DNA from: Methylomarinum sp965277025
Lineage (GTDB): Bacteria > Pseudomonadota > Gammaproteobacteria > Methylococcales > Methylomonadaceae
DNA: 64,000 bases
Direction of reading: 5' to 3'
Assembly (NCBI GenBank): GCA_965277025.1
Contig: OZ255706.1
Span: 620,001 to 684,000 of the forward strand
This document shows positions 54,101 through 63,160 of this stretch, one piece after another (position 1 is the stretch's first letter; the number at the start of each line of letters is the position of its first letter). The position numbers were made by a program, and so were the translations under genes. The notes under the pieces were generated by a model. It worked only from the letters and a program-made list of their open reading frames with translations. It did not search any database and was not told where the DNA came from.

Positions 54101-55322
54101 CTCTGTACATGACAAAAATTAACTTATGACAAATGAGTCTCATGTATTCCAGTGACAAAAGGTATGGGTTGCAAAAGAGCAATCACTTTTCTAATCATCC
54201 TTTTTGATTGAGATAAGACATTAAACAACGTTGAGCGGATACAATCTAATCCATATCGAAACAGGCTTTGCGCGAGCCGCTGATGTGTTTTGGTTTTTAT
54301 TGGTAACTCGCAATCATGTTTCCATTCGCCTGCTTTATGTGACCAACAGAAAGCAATAACGGGAAGTACTAACAATTTTTTGATCCGAAGATAACCGACT
54401 ACACGCGTTTCCTCAAGTTTGAATCCCCGTCCTTTTAAACCGCCGAAAAGCGTTTCGATTTCCCAACGCAAGCCATAAATTTTAATCGCATCAGGGTTCA
54501 AATGCTGACAGACGATGATTAATAACTCACCATCACTCAGCCGTAACCCACTGAGATAAATTGAACAATTTCCCAAATAGCGCGCTGTTGAGAGGTGTCG
54601 TGTGCTACCCGGCTTAAGCCCATAAAACAAACGCTCTACGCGTATTCGGTGGCCTTGGGGATTGGTTGTCCAGGCGTTGTTGCGAATACGGATATAAAAG
54701 GGAATCTCTTGCTCAAACAACCAGCCCATCCATTCGTCTCCAATAAACTCCCGATCAGCCAAAAGACCTTTGATGTGATGTCGGCCAAACTGCGCAATAA
54801 AGCGTTTCATCAGCGCTATACGTTCCTTCGTATTAGAGTTGCCCCGCTTGTTTAAAGGCAACCAATACACCGGAATGGCGGCACCCCGATAAACCACGGC
54901 AAGCACCAGCAGATTAATATTGGTTTTACCCCACTTCCAATTCGTCCTGTCTAACGTCAGATAGTAATCCTGATCAGTGAAACCAAACAGTTTCATGATG
55001 AAATGAGCGACTTCATTGTAATCCAGCCAATGGTCACTGAAAAATCGTTGCATCCGTCGATATCGTGAGGAAATTTTTGCCCGACGGGGAAAGAATACGG
55101 CGAGCTGGGCCAGATTGACCGTGCTAACTGCCATCAAAGCAATTAACATACCCACAAAACAAACGATTCTTGCCTTGTTCCATTGAAAGTGCTCAGTTAA
55201 TATGACGGTCAGCTCGTTGATTTGTAATGTCCCGTTATTCATATTCGCTAAAACAAAATGCGGTATTTAATTACATTTCAACGAGCTACGCCAGCTTTTA
55301 ATATTTTTTGTCATGTACAGAG
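54101..55322 (-). mobile_element. IS4-like insertion sequence, copy 4 (1222 bp)
   Basis: CTCTGTACATGACAAAAA ends at both sides and a 9-bp duplication GCAAACGAT (54092-54100 and 55323-55331). It is inserted in the second diguanylate cyclase gene, opposite in strand. Confidence 0.96.
54124..55242 (-). CDS. IS4-like transposase, copy 4
   Basis: The 372 residues match the other copies with a few changes (TNPQGHRI for TNAQGQRI, LFGGLKG for LFGCLKG). The catalytic regions are intact. The clean target duplication suggests this was a recent, active insertion. Confidence 0.92.
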   Translation of the reverse strand: MNNGTLQINELTVILTEHFQWNKARIVCFVGMLIALMAVSTVNLAQLAVFFPRRAKISSRYRRMQRFFSDHWLDYNEVAHFIMKLFGFTDQDYYLTLDRTNWKWGKTNINLLVLAVVYRGAAIPVYWLPLNKRGNSNTKERIALMKRFIAQFGRHHIKGLLADREFIGDEWMGWLFEQEIPFYIRIRNNAWTTNPQGHRIRVERLFYGLKPGSTRHLSTARYLGNCSIYLSGLRLSDGELLIIVCQHLNPDAIKIYGLRWEIETLFGGLKGRGFKLEETRVVGYLRIKKLLVLPVIAFCWSHKAGEWKHDCELPIKTKTHQRLAQSLFRYGLDCIRSTLFNVLSQSKRMIRKVIALLQPIPFVTGIHETHLS

Positions 55323-55786
55323 GCAAACGATATAAAACCTCCATGACGCTGATTGTCTGGGATATCGATTATTTTAAGGTAATCAATGACACTTACGGTC
55401 ATAAAGCCGGCGATAAAACTTTGCATTTTATTGCCCAGTTGATGCAAAAAAACTGTCGGGAAACCGATTTTGTCGCTCGTTACGGGGGGGAGGAATTCGT
55501 CATGATTCTGCCTCGTGTCAATGCCGAACAAGCCATGATGGCGGCAGAAAAAATTCGTCAAATCATCGATAAAGCCCATTTCAAATGTAATCAAGAAATG
55601 GTTCATATTACTGTTTCGGGGGGACTTAGCGATTATCAGAATGATGATATTCGCCCGGATGAAATTTTTGAACGGGCCGATAAGGCGCTCTATCAAGCCA
55701 AGAATCAGGGCCGTAATCGTTGCGTGATTTACTCCGCGTAATAGGTGAAAGTACACACGATTTATGATTTTACAGGTTACTTCTTT

Positions 55787-55934
55787 GGGAAACGCTGACA
55801 AATCATCCATACTGTCAGCGCTCGCAAAACGGATAACGATTCCCGCTTTGCTTACAAAATCAATAGCTTGCAGCTATTGATTTTGACGACACATCCCTGT
55901 GTCGCGGGAAACGCTGATTTAATCAGCGCTTCCC
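55787..55934 (+). repeat. MITE-like dispersed repeat, best full copy
   Basis: The 148-bp element begins GGGAAACGCTGACAAATCAT and ends AATCAGCGCTTCCC, giving inverted ends GGGAARCGCTGA. Inside are smaller inverted repeats (CAATAGCTTG/CAGCTATTG and CACATCCCTGTG). The 355-bp gap between the cyclase and the DUF5765-like gene holds nothing else clear. Confidence 0.7.
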
Positions 55935-56096
55935 TTGTGCTGTAACAAATCAGTGATTTATTCTTCTTTTTCAGGTTCTTAAAAACAAAATCCGTTAAAA
56001 TACAGCAGTTTTTGGCATTATGTCATGCACTTTTAAAAAACACTTGTGGTTTTAAAAGCGCTGTGTTTGTATAACATCTATTTATGTGAGGGATTT

Positions 56097-56834
56097 ATGT
56101 GTTTTAGCGCCAATATGTCTTTAGGATTCGGCGTGGTCGGTTTAGTCGCCGCAACCATCACTTATCGGGCCAAAACCGAACCTTTTTGGGTCAGGCTTGC
56201 TCGGTCCTATGCAATTTTCCATTTTTCCCTGATGGAGTTCATTCAGTATTTCGCCTATCCTGTCGCCGATCAATGCGGTTATGGGACCAATCTGTTCTTG
56301 AGTGAACTTTCGACCTACCATATCAGTTTGCAGGCGTTTGCGATCATGCCGGCGCTGGCGACCTATTCATCGGATAAAACGGCATTGAAAAAAGCCACTA
56401 TTCTGGGTGTATTGATGAGTGGATCGTTTCTAATTTTCAGTTTTCTGCCGCATGAATGGCAATTATTTGGCATTCAGCCGAATTTTATCGGCGACATGGT
56501 TTCTTGTCTGTTTATGGGTAAATATCATATTGGTTACCATATTGGCAGTGCTTTTGGTCTGCTGGTGACACATGGTTCTTTATTCGCTCTGGCGTTGAGC
56601 GGGTTTTTATGGAAAGACTGCTGGAAAATCGCTTCATACCATTTCATTATGGCATTGTTGACCTTATTCATGCCGCAATGGCTGTTTGGTGTCAGTACCG
56701 GTGAGGCAGCCGCAATTTACTGTTTCTATTCCATCACTATTACCGCCAGCTTTATGCCTCAATTCAAAAAGTTTTTCACCGTGCATTCAACTGGTGTACA
56801 ACAACAAGAGGAACTGGCTTACGAGCGGGAATAG
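56097..56834 (+). CDS. multi-pass membrane protein, DUF5765-like (MCFSA start)
   Basis: From the ATG at 56097, behind GTGAGGG, a 245-residue protein with about seven helices is encoded. It begins MCFSANMSLGFGVVGLVAA, the start typical of DUF5765 proteins. Later come SLMEFIQYFAYPVADQCG, a polar patch FMGKYHIGYHIGSAFG with several His, and FYSITITASFMPQFKK. The function is unknown. The helix-borne His and Cys could bind metal or heme, but this is a guess. An earlier start at 56046 is less likely. Confidence 0.75.
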   Translation: MCFSANMSLGFGVVGLVAATITYRAKTEPFWVRLARSYAIFHFSLMEFIQYFAYPVADQCGYGTNLFLSELSTYHISLQAFAIMPALATYSSDKTALKKATILGVLMSGSFLIFSFLPHEWQLFGIQPNFIGDMVSCLFMGKYHIGYHIGSAFGLLVTHGSLFALALSGFLWKDCWKIASYHFIMALLTLFMPQWLFGVSTGEAAAIYCFYSITITASFMPQFKKFFTVHSTGVQQQEELAYERE

Positions 56835-56852
56835 TCGTATCCATCGGCTTCG

Positions 56853-58172
56853 CTACACCTGGTTCCCACGGTCCTCCGTGGGAACCCATAATTCATCAAC
56901 GGCGGCCATTATGCTGCTGTCGCCGCTGATTTCAAAATGACCATGTTGCTCGATGCGCTTGATACCCTCTTCCTTGACATTTCCCGCGACGATGCCGGAA
57001 AAAACCCGGCGTAAATTGGCCGCCAGTTGATGAGGGGGTTGCGCCTTGCTTAAATCCAATGACGCCATGGCTTGGTGGGTTGGTATAAAAGGCTGCTGCA
57101 AAGCGGGGTCAATTTTTAATGACCAGTTGAAATAATAGGCATCTTTTTGCGCTTTCCTATAGTCTCTGACTTGATGCAATCCTGCTTTCATTTCGCGCCC
57201 GACCCGCGCAGGGTCATCAATAATGATTTTATAGCGCTGCTGGGCTTCAAAACCCAGGGTGTCGCCTATAAACCGGTTGATTTGTTTGAAATATTCGGGG
57301 CCGGTGAAAATCAAAGGAAATGGAATTTCGATATTCTCTGGATGCAGTAATACCCCTAACAGATACAGAATTTCCTCTGCCGTCCCCGCGCCGCCGGGAA
57401 AGACGATGATACCGTGTCCTGTACGCACAAAGGCTTCCAGGCGTTTTTCGATATCCGGCATGATGACCAGATCATTGACGATTGGGTTGGGTGATTCGGC
57501 GGCGATAATTCCAGGCTCTGTAATGCCGATATAACGGCCATGATGCATGCGTTGCTTGGCGTGAGCGATGGTTGCGCCTTTCATCGGCCCTTTCATTGCG
57601 CCTGGTCCGCAGCCGGTACAGATATCCATATCGCGAAGGCCCAAGTGGTAGCCGACATCTTTGGTATAGCGGTATTCAACTTGGGAGATGGAGTGACCAC
57701 CCCAGCATACGACCAGTTTGGGTTCGTAATGTTGACGAATAATATCGGCATTACGCAATATATGAAATACAGCATCGGTAATACCGGCTGAATCGGTTAA
57801 ATCAAATTTGGGATTACCGATAATCTCGTTATTGACATAGACAATATCACGTAGCACGGCAAACAAATGTTCGCGAATGCCGGCAATGATTTCACCATCG
57901 ACAAAAGCATCTGCTGGTGCATCGGTTAAATCCAGTTGAATGCCCCGCTCTTCAGAAATGACGCGAATATCAAATGATTGGTAACGTTCCAGTAAGGCTT
58001 TGCCATCATCCAGGTCATTTCCACAACTTAATACCGCTAACGCGCAGTTTCTCAACAGGCGATACAATCCACCTTGACTGCTGTCGAGCAGGTTATTGAT
58101 TTCCGCACGGGACAAAATAGCTAGGCGGTTTTCAGGGGCAATATGCGTATCGATGGTTTCTGTTGTATTCAT
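56853..58172 (-). CDS. ppnN: nucleotide 5'-monophosphate nucleosidase PpnN (YgdH-like)
   Basis: The enzyme cleaves purine and pyrimidine monophosphates to base and ribose 5-phosphate and is regulated by (p)ppGpp in E. coli. Landmarks are GGLYRLLRNCALAVL, LVVCWGGHSISQVEY, the LOG-family motif TGCGPGAMKGPMKGATIAHAKQR and the catalytic VFPGGAGTAEEILYLLG. The ATG at 58172 overlaps the apaH stop (ATGA). The extreme C-terminus is altered by a REP palindrome. The length of 439 residues is slightly short of E. coli. Confidence 0.93.
   Translation of the reverse strand: MNTTETIDTHIAPENRLAILSRAEINNLLDSSQGGLYRLLRNCALAVLSCGNDLDDGKALLERYQSFDIRVISEERGIQLDLTDAPADAFVDGEIIAGIREHLFAVLRDIVYVNNEIIGNPKFDLTDSAGITDAVFHILRNADIIRQHYEPKLVVCWGGHSISQVEYRYTKDVGYHLGLRDMDICTGCGPGAMKGPMKGATIAHAKQRMHHGRYIGITEPGIIAAESPNPIVNDLVIMPDIEKRLEAFVRTGHGIIVFPGGAGTAEEILYLLGVLLHPENIEIPFPLIFTGPEYFKQINRFIGDTLGFEAQQRYKIIIDDPARVGREMKAGLHQVRDYRKAQKDAYYFNWSLKIDPALQQPFIPTHQAMASLDLSKAQPPHQLAANLRRVFSGIVAGNVKEEGIKRIEQHGHFEISGDSSIMAAVDELWVPTEDRGNQV
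56861..56884. repeat. REP-like palindrome at the 3' end of ppnN
   Basis: GTTCCCACGG and CCGTGGGAAC are perfect arms around TCCT. It overlaps the last codons of ppnN and so encodes the tail VPTEDRGNQV. It is the same class as the copy at 47206-47227. Confidence 0.7.
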
Positions 58173-58972
58173 TGGCAATTAATTGATTTTTTTTTGATTT
58201 TATTACCCAACTTCAGAGCTGTCAGTTGCCCCCCCCACAAACAACCGGTATCAATGGCATAGCAATTATGACCATGATAAAAACCGAGGGTGGACCAATG
58301 ACCAAAAATAATCGTGTTGTCTTGAGTTTTGCGCTCAGGTACCACAAACCAGGGCATTAAATGTTTGGGTTGGCTGCCCGGGGGACCATTGTGTTTGAAG
58401 TCCAGCCGTCCTGACGCATCGCAAAAACGCATGCGGGTAAAACAATTGACGACAAAACGGGTCTTCTCCCACGGCTTCAATGACTCGGACCAGATATCGG
58501 GTTTGTCACCGTACATATGCTGAAAAAATGTTTTATAGTCGTCTCCCTGGAACACTTTTTCAGCCTGTCGAGCCAGTTTCTGTGCAAGTTTCATATCCCA
58601 TTGTGGCGCGAGCCCTGCATGCAACAAATGAAAACCCCGATCGCTGTGCAATAATGGACGATGCCGGAGCCAGTCCAGCAATTCGTCACGGTCGGGAGCC
58701 TCCAGAATTGGGCCTAAAGAGTCTTTAGGTTTGGGTTTTCGATGTTTTAGCGCGGTAGCCAGCAAATGCAGGTCGTGGTTACCCAGTACGCTGATAGCGG
58801 AGTCACCTAAAGATTTGATAAACCGCAGGGTCTCCAGCGATTTTGGGCCACGGTTGACCAGATCGCCTGCAAACCAGAGTTGGTCCTTTTGCGGATCAAA
58901 TGCAATTTTGTCCAGCAAGCGTCTGAGTGAATCATAACACCCCTGAATATCGCCGATAGCGTAAACCGCCAT
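58169..58972 (-). CDS. apaH: symmetrical diadenosine tetraphosphatase
   Basis: ApaH hydrolyses Ap4A and Np4A caps to two ADP. The metallophosphatase motifs are YAIGDIQGCYDSL, LWFAGDLVNRGP, SVLGNHDLHLLA, LLHAGLAPQWD and FGHWSTLGF. The 267 residues are normal. The ATG at 58972 overlapped the original apaG stop (TGATG), so apaG-apaH-ppnN formed a tight operon of nucleotide stress genes. Intact. Confidence 0.96.
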   Translation of the reverse strand: MAVYAIGDIQGCYDSLRRLLDKIAFDPQKDQLWFAGDLVNRGPKSLETLRFIKSLGDSAISVLGNHDLHLLATALKHRKPKPKDSLGPILEAPDRDELLDWLRHRPLLHSDRGFHLLHAGLAPQWDMKLAQKLARQAEKVFQGDDYKTFFQHMYGDKPDIWSESLKPWEKTRFVVNCFTRMRFCDASGRLDFKHNGPPGSQPKHLMPWFVVPERKTQDNTIIFGHWSTLGFYHGHNCYAIDTGCLWGGQLTALKLGNKIKKKSINCQ

Positions 58973-59338
58973 CAGTGCAAAACCCTTGGAATGGACAAGG
59001 TGAATTTAGGGAAACTGTTCGCCCTCGGCATTTTCCATTAAATATTGGCCCTGCATGACCGCAACCGGTGTATCGACCACCGCACCACTGGTGTAACGAA
59101 ACGTTTCCCCAGGTTTTATGAAGGGTTGTTTGCCGATCACACCTTCGCCAGTCACTTCTTGTACTTTGCCATTGGCGTCGGTGATCAACCAGTGTCGGTT
59201 TAGCAACGTTGCACCAACTTTACCGTGATTCTCGATACTGATGGTATAAGAAAACACATAGCGATCATTTTCGGGAGAAGATTGATCTTCAATATAACAG
59301 GGTTCGGCGGTGACAATGATTCTGTTTTTTTCAGGCAT
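58972..59338 (-). pseudogene. apaG: ApaG, C-terminus frameshifted
   Basis: ApaG is a small fibronectin-like protein often beside apaH. The first 108 residues are normal (YTISIENHGKVGATLLNRHW, VQEVTGEGVIGKQPFIKPGE and FRYTSGAV, MQGQYLMENAEGEQF). After GEQF the frame ends at a TAA (59006). Another frame continues FPKFTLSIPRVLH to a TGA that overlaps the apaH start. A few bases encoding the usual DVxIP are missing, a deletion of roughly 10 bp. The core fold may persist, so function is uncertain. Confidence 0.82.
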
Positions 59339-59501
59339 GGCTATACTTAAATAAGTGGTTAAGCGATTTGAAACCCGGTAACATTCATTAGCTGGCGGTT
59401 TTATTCCGTTGTATTTGGAATAACCTTAAGGAAGCGCTGAATAGATTCCCAGATTTGTTTTTTGTCCGCAAAGTGGAAATCAGATTCCTTAACACATTAT
59501 T

Positions 59502-61070
59502 TTAACATGAAATGATCCATATCGAATGCGCAAGGAGTTCTCAGCCGTGAAAAGGCTGCTTATCCATATTCAATGAAGTAAGCTGGCTTACCCCGGTTGT
59601 GTTATATAACCGAATTTTATCAGCGCTCTGATCCAGCGTGGTGCATTGCGTTTGACAGCCATTTCTTCGTAGTCGATGGTCGAATCCCGGAAATACTCGC
59701 CGCGACTAATCATGAAGTAACATGTCCGTAAAAGTTTGTGAGCCAGCGCAATGATGGCGCGTTGGTGACCTCGCCTAATCGCCAGTGATGTATATTTTGC
59801 CTGGAAAACCGATCGGGTTCGGCTGGCGGCATGGGCGCATTCGCAAAGCAGGCGACGCACATATGGGTTTCCTTTTCGCGTTCGTCCTGATTTGCGTTTG
59901 CCGGCAGACTCGTTGTTGCCGGGGCATATGCCCACCCATGACGCCAGCCGATCCGCACTGCCAAAGACAGTCATATCCGTTCCGATCTCAACAAGTAGCA
60001 TGGCTGCTCCAATCAAATCAACACCGGGAATAGTCTGGAGCAATTGCAAAACCGTTTTCTCCTTCTCCAGTCCGGCCAGCAGTTGTGCATCGAATCTGGC
60101 TATGCGTGCTTCCAAATCCTGAATATGCTGCATCAGTTCATTCAGTACGAAGCGATGGTGCTCGCTCAGCTCACCTTGCAGCGCCTCCAGTATATCGGCG
60201 CGCGGCGCTTTGAGACGATTGCTGGTCAGCTTCAACACATCATGCGCAGGCTGTCCTTCAATCAGCGCGTTAACCATGGCGCGCGCGGATTGCCCATGTA
60301 CATCGCTGACCACCACGCCAAGCCGGATGCCGCCGTCGGTTAATACCTTGTGCAGTCTGTTCTTCTCAGCAGACAGCATCGACACCAACTTCTGTCGTTG
60401 ACGTGAAATCAGGCGTAACTGCCGCATCTTTTCCGGTGGCACGAATGAACCGCGCAGCAGTCCGGCACGGGAAAGCATCGCCAGCCATTGCGCGTCGCCG
60501 ATGTCCGTCTTGCGTCCCGGCACATTCTTCACATGCCGGGCATTGACGACCCTGGCGTAAATACCCACATGTTCCAAAGCTGCATATGGGCTTTTCCAGT
60601 AGATGCCGGTGCGTTCCATCACCACCTCATCCGGTGCGACAGACTGCACCCAATCGGCTAATGCACGTCGATCACGTTTGAATGCGCCAAACTGCCGATG
60701 CTCTGTCTGAATACCACCATCGGCCTGTTCAACCATGGCGCAGGCGGTAATCTGCTTTTGGTGAACATCCAACCCGATGACTCGCTTGTGTATTGCAGTG
60801 AGTTCCATTTTTTCCTCCTTTACTCTATGATTGAGCCTGGAAGGTGGCGGTTGCCTGGATGATCTGCCTGAGGGCGATGTAAATCGTCAACGGCCCTTTT
60901 AACATTCGCTCTTAAAGAAGCAATCCGGGGTTCGAGTCATCCATGGCAGGCTACGTTAGCAGTCGGGCTCTAAGGCTCCAAAGTAAAGCGCAGTCTTTAA
61001 CCGCCATCTTCCACAAGGAACTCTACAACATTTCATCATGCGGGGTGGCAATTCTTGCGATGATCGTTAG
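59502..61070 (-). mobile_element. IS110-family insertion sequence, copy C (1569 bp)
   Basis: The same limits as copies A and B, in opposite orientation. Its candidate bridge-RNA part is 60809-61070. A 7-bp direct repeat CATTATT touches both ends (59495-59501 and 61071-61077), which is not expected for IS110. It lies between apaG and the ankyrin gene. Confidence 0.86.
59588..60808 (-). CDS. IS110 transposase, copy C
   Basis: The 406 residues match copy A (ERTG, RGSFV) with two changes (LKLTSNR, NPYVRRLL). The DEDD and serine sites are present. The start is preceded by AAAGGAGGAAAAA. Plausibly active. Confidence 0.93.
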   Translation of the reverse strand: MELTAIHKRVIGLDVHQKQITACAMVEQADGGIQTEHRQFGAFKRDRRALADWVQSVAPDEVVMERTGIYWKSPYAALEHVGIYARVVNARHVKNVPGRKTDIGDAQWLAMLSRAGLLRGSFVPPEKMRQLRLISRQRQKLVSMLSAEKNRLHKVLTDGGIRLGVVVSDVHGQSARAMVNALIEGQPAHDVLKLTSNRLKAPRADILEALQGELSEHHRFVLNELMQHIQDLEARIARFDAQLLAGLEKEKTVLQLLQTIPGVDLIGAAMLLVEIGTDMTVFGSADRLASWVGICPGNNESAGKRKSGRTRKGNPYVRRLLCECAHAASRTRSVFQAKYTSLAIRRGHQRAIIALAHKLLRTCYFMISRGEYFRDSTIDYEEMAVKRNAPRWIRALIKFGYITQPG

Positions 61071-61105
61071 CATTATTCTGGCCTTTACCTTTTTTAGAAA
61101 ACAAA

Positions 61106-61630
61106 ATGAAAATCTGGTTGTTAATTATTCTGTTTTTTTCATCGCCTGCCCAGGCTGAAGATTTTAGTGATCTGTTTCGTGCCGCCATAACGGGTAATAC
61201 CGCCCGGCTGGAATCACTTCTTTCACAAGGTCTGGATGTAAATGGAAAAACCCCTTCGGGGCGGAGCGCGTTAATGGGCGCAAGCTTCAATGGCAATCTG
61301 CGGGCGGTAAAATTGCTGCTCAATTATGGCGCGGATGTCAATCTGGCCGATAGTGTTGGGGATACTGCGTTGATGGATGCCGTGCGTTTTGGCGATCGTC
61401 AATTGGTTAAAACCTTGATAGCGGCAGGGGCCGATGTCAATGCGGTCGATAAAAAAGGGCTGACGATACTGGCGCGGGCAAAAAATATTGCCACAGCCGA
61501 AATGATTAAAATACTGGAAGATGCTGGGGCGAAAGAAGCTCTGGAGCCTGAAAAAACTGAAGAACAAGCCGCAGCTGAAGCTAAAGCGGGCGACAAAACC
61601 GATAAAAAAGAGGACAAAAATGGCGACTAG
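61106..61630 (+). CDS. secreted ankyrin-repeat protein
   Basis: The 174-residue protein has a signal peptide (MKIWLLIILFFSSPAQA). About three and a half ankyrin repeats follow: DLFRAAITGNTARLESLLSQG LDVNGK, SALMGASFNGNLRAVKLLLNYGADVN, TALMDAVRFGDRQLVKTLIAAGADVN. It ends in an Ala/Glu/Lys-rich tail. Ankyrin repeats bind proteins; a periplasmic role is likely. The stop overlaps the mpl start by 11 bp, an arrangement suggesting co-expression with cell-wall recycling. IS110 copy C lies 35 bp upstream and may have displaced its promoter. Confidence 0.88.
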   Translation: MKIWLLIILFFSSPAQAEDFSDLFRAAITGNTARLESLLSQGLDVNGKTPSGRSALMGASFNGNLRAVKLLLNYGADVNLADSVGDTALMDAVRFGDRQLVKTLIAAGADVNAVDKKGLTILARAKNIATAEMIKILEDAGAKEALEPEKTEEQAAAEAKAGDKTDKKEDKNGD

Positions 61631-62984
61631 GCAGGCCCCTTTGCATATTCATATTTTGGGTATTTGTGGAACCTTTATGGGCGGGCTGGCATTGATAGCC
61701 CGGCAATTGGGTTATAAAGTCACAGGTTCCGATCAGAATGTCTATCCACCGATGAGCACTCAGCTACAGGAACAAGGCATAGAGCTGATGGAAGGCTACC
61801 GGGCGGAAAATCTGGCGGCAAAACCTGATCTGGTGGTGATTGGCAATGCCCTGTCGCGTGGCAACGAGGAAGTCGAAGCAGTCTTGAATCAAGGCTTTCA
61901 TTATGTATCCGGGCCGCAGTGGCTGGCCGAGCATGTATTGCATAAAAAGTGGGTATTAGGTGTAGCCGGCACACACGGTAAAACCACGACTACCAGTATG
62001 CTGGCTTGGATTCTGGAAGCTGAGGGTTTCAATCCGGGTTTTTTGATCGGTGGTATTCCGCTTAATTTTGGTTTGTCGGCGCGTCTGGGCGAGACGGACT
62101 TTTTCGTTATCGAGGCGGATGAATATGATTCGGCCTTTTTCGACAAACGCTCCAAGTTTGTTCATTACCGGCCACGAACCTGTATTTTGAATAACCTGGA
62201 ATACGATCATGCCGATATTTTTCCGGATTTGGCAGCGATTAAAACCCAGTTTCACCATTTGGTGCGCACTATTCCCGGACAAGGCCTGATTATCGCGCCA
62301 CAAAAAGAAGAAAATATCCAGGAGGTGCTGGAAAAAGGTTGCTGGACGAAGGTGGTCAAAACCGCAATCGGCCAGTCAGCTGATTGGCAGGCTGTCTTAC
62401 TAGAAGAAGATGGCAGCCGCTTTGAAGTGTTATTTGAGGGCAAACGCCAGGGTATTGTCGCCTGGTCTTTGAGTGGCGAACATAATGTCTACAATGCACT
62501 GGCTGCAATCGCTGCTGCCCGGCATGTTGGCGTTATGCCAGATGCTGCGATAGAAGCGTTACAACAATTTAAAAATGTCAAGCGGCGCATGGAACAGATT
62601 ATCAAGACTGAACGCATTACGGTCTATGATGATTTTGCCCACCATCCTACCGCCATAGCCACCACGCTGGACGGGTTGCGCAAACAGGTGGGTGAAGAGC
62701 GCATCATCGCCGTATTGGAGCCGCGCTCCAACACCATGCGCATGGGCGTACACAGTCAGACATTGGCCGATTCTCTCAAAACGGCGGATTTGGCGCTGGT
62801 CTATCAACCGGCTGAACTGGACTGGGATTTATTGGTGTTATTGGAATATGGCGATAATATTCGTATCTGCACCGGGCTCGATGAGATTATCGAACAATTA
62901 CAGGCCGAAACCGCAGCGCATGCGATCTTGATGAGCAACGGCGGTTTCGGCGGCATTTATCAGAAACTGCAGGATGTATTGTAG
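61620..62984 (+). CDS. mpl: UDP-N-acetylmuramate:L-Ala-gamma-D-Glu-mesoDAP ligase
   Basis: Mpl recycles cell-wall tripeptide by joining it to UDP-MurNAc. It begins LHIHILGICGTFMGGLALIARQLGYKVTGSD. It has the ATP site LGVAGTHGKTTTTSMLAWILE, the family motif FFVIEADEYDSAFFDKRSKF, then HYRPRTCILNNLEYDHADIF, SGEHNVYNALAAIAAA and YDDFAHHPTAIATTLDGLR. About 454 residues is normal. I chose the ATG at 61620 (behind GAGGACAAAA) over a longer frame overlapping the ankyrin gene. Intact. Confidence 0.96.
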   Translation: MATRQAPLHIHILGICGTFMGGLALIARQLGYKVTGSDQNVYPPMSTQLQEQGIELMEGYRAENLAAKPDLVVIGNALSRGNEEVEAVLNQGFHYVSGPQWLAEHVLHKKWVLGVAGTHGKTTTTSMLAWILEAEGFNPGFLIGGIPLNFGLSARLGETDFFVIEADEYDSAFFDKRSKFVHYRPRTCILNNLEYDHADIFPDLAAIKTQFHHLVRTIPGQGLIIAPQKEENIQEVLEKGCWTKVVKTAIGQSADWQAVLLEEDGSRFEVLFEGKRQGIVAWSLSGEHNVYNALAAIAAARHVGVMPDAAIEALQQFKNVKRRMEQIIKTERITVYDDFAHHPTAIATTLDGLRKQVGEERIIAVLEPRSNTMRMGVHSQTLADSLKTADLALVYQPAELDWDLLVLLEYGDNIRICTGLDEIIEQLQAETAAHAILMSNGGFGGIYQKLQDVL

Positions 62985-63160
62985 CCGCCGAAATCGCAGA
63001 ATTATGTGGATATGAGTTATTAAAATTCTGTATTTTCTGCATTTTTTGTGGCTTATTTCTCTATCAAGATATTCGAATAAGTGTTTAGCATATATTTGCC
63101 AAAGCCTGGATAATCAAAAAAGTACCATCCCACCACTTGATTGACAGTTGGAGAATGAAC

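Larger units (their letters stand above)
53197..55741 (+). pseudogene. second diguanylate cyclase (GGDEF), split by IS4-like copy 4
   Basis: The 5' part (53197-54100) has a helical sensory region and the GGDEF start AFIDPLTGLPNRLAYNEKV. The 3' part resumes after the IS with TSMTLIVWDIDYFKVINDTYGHKAGDKTLHF and RETDFVARYGGEEFVMILPR. It has the RxxD inhibitory site and a complete GGEEF loop. Removing the IS and one 9-bp repeat gives 437 uninterrupted codons. It is a diverged tandem duplicate of the upstream cyclase. Only the IS inactivates it. Confidence 0.93.

Noticed and set aside
61521..61619. Longer N-terminus for Mpl (MLGRKKLWSL...)
   Set aside because: It is the out-of-frame reading of the ankyrin tail; homology to Mpl begins at LHIHILGICGT and a ribosome site precedes 61620.
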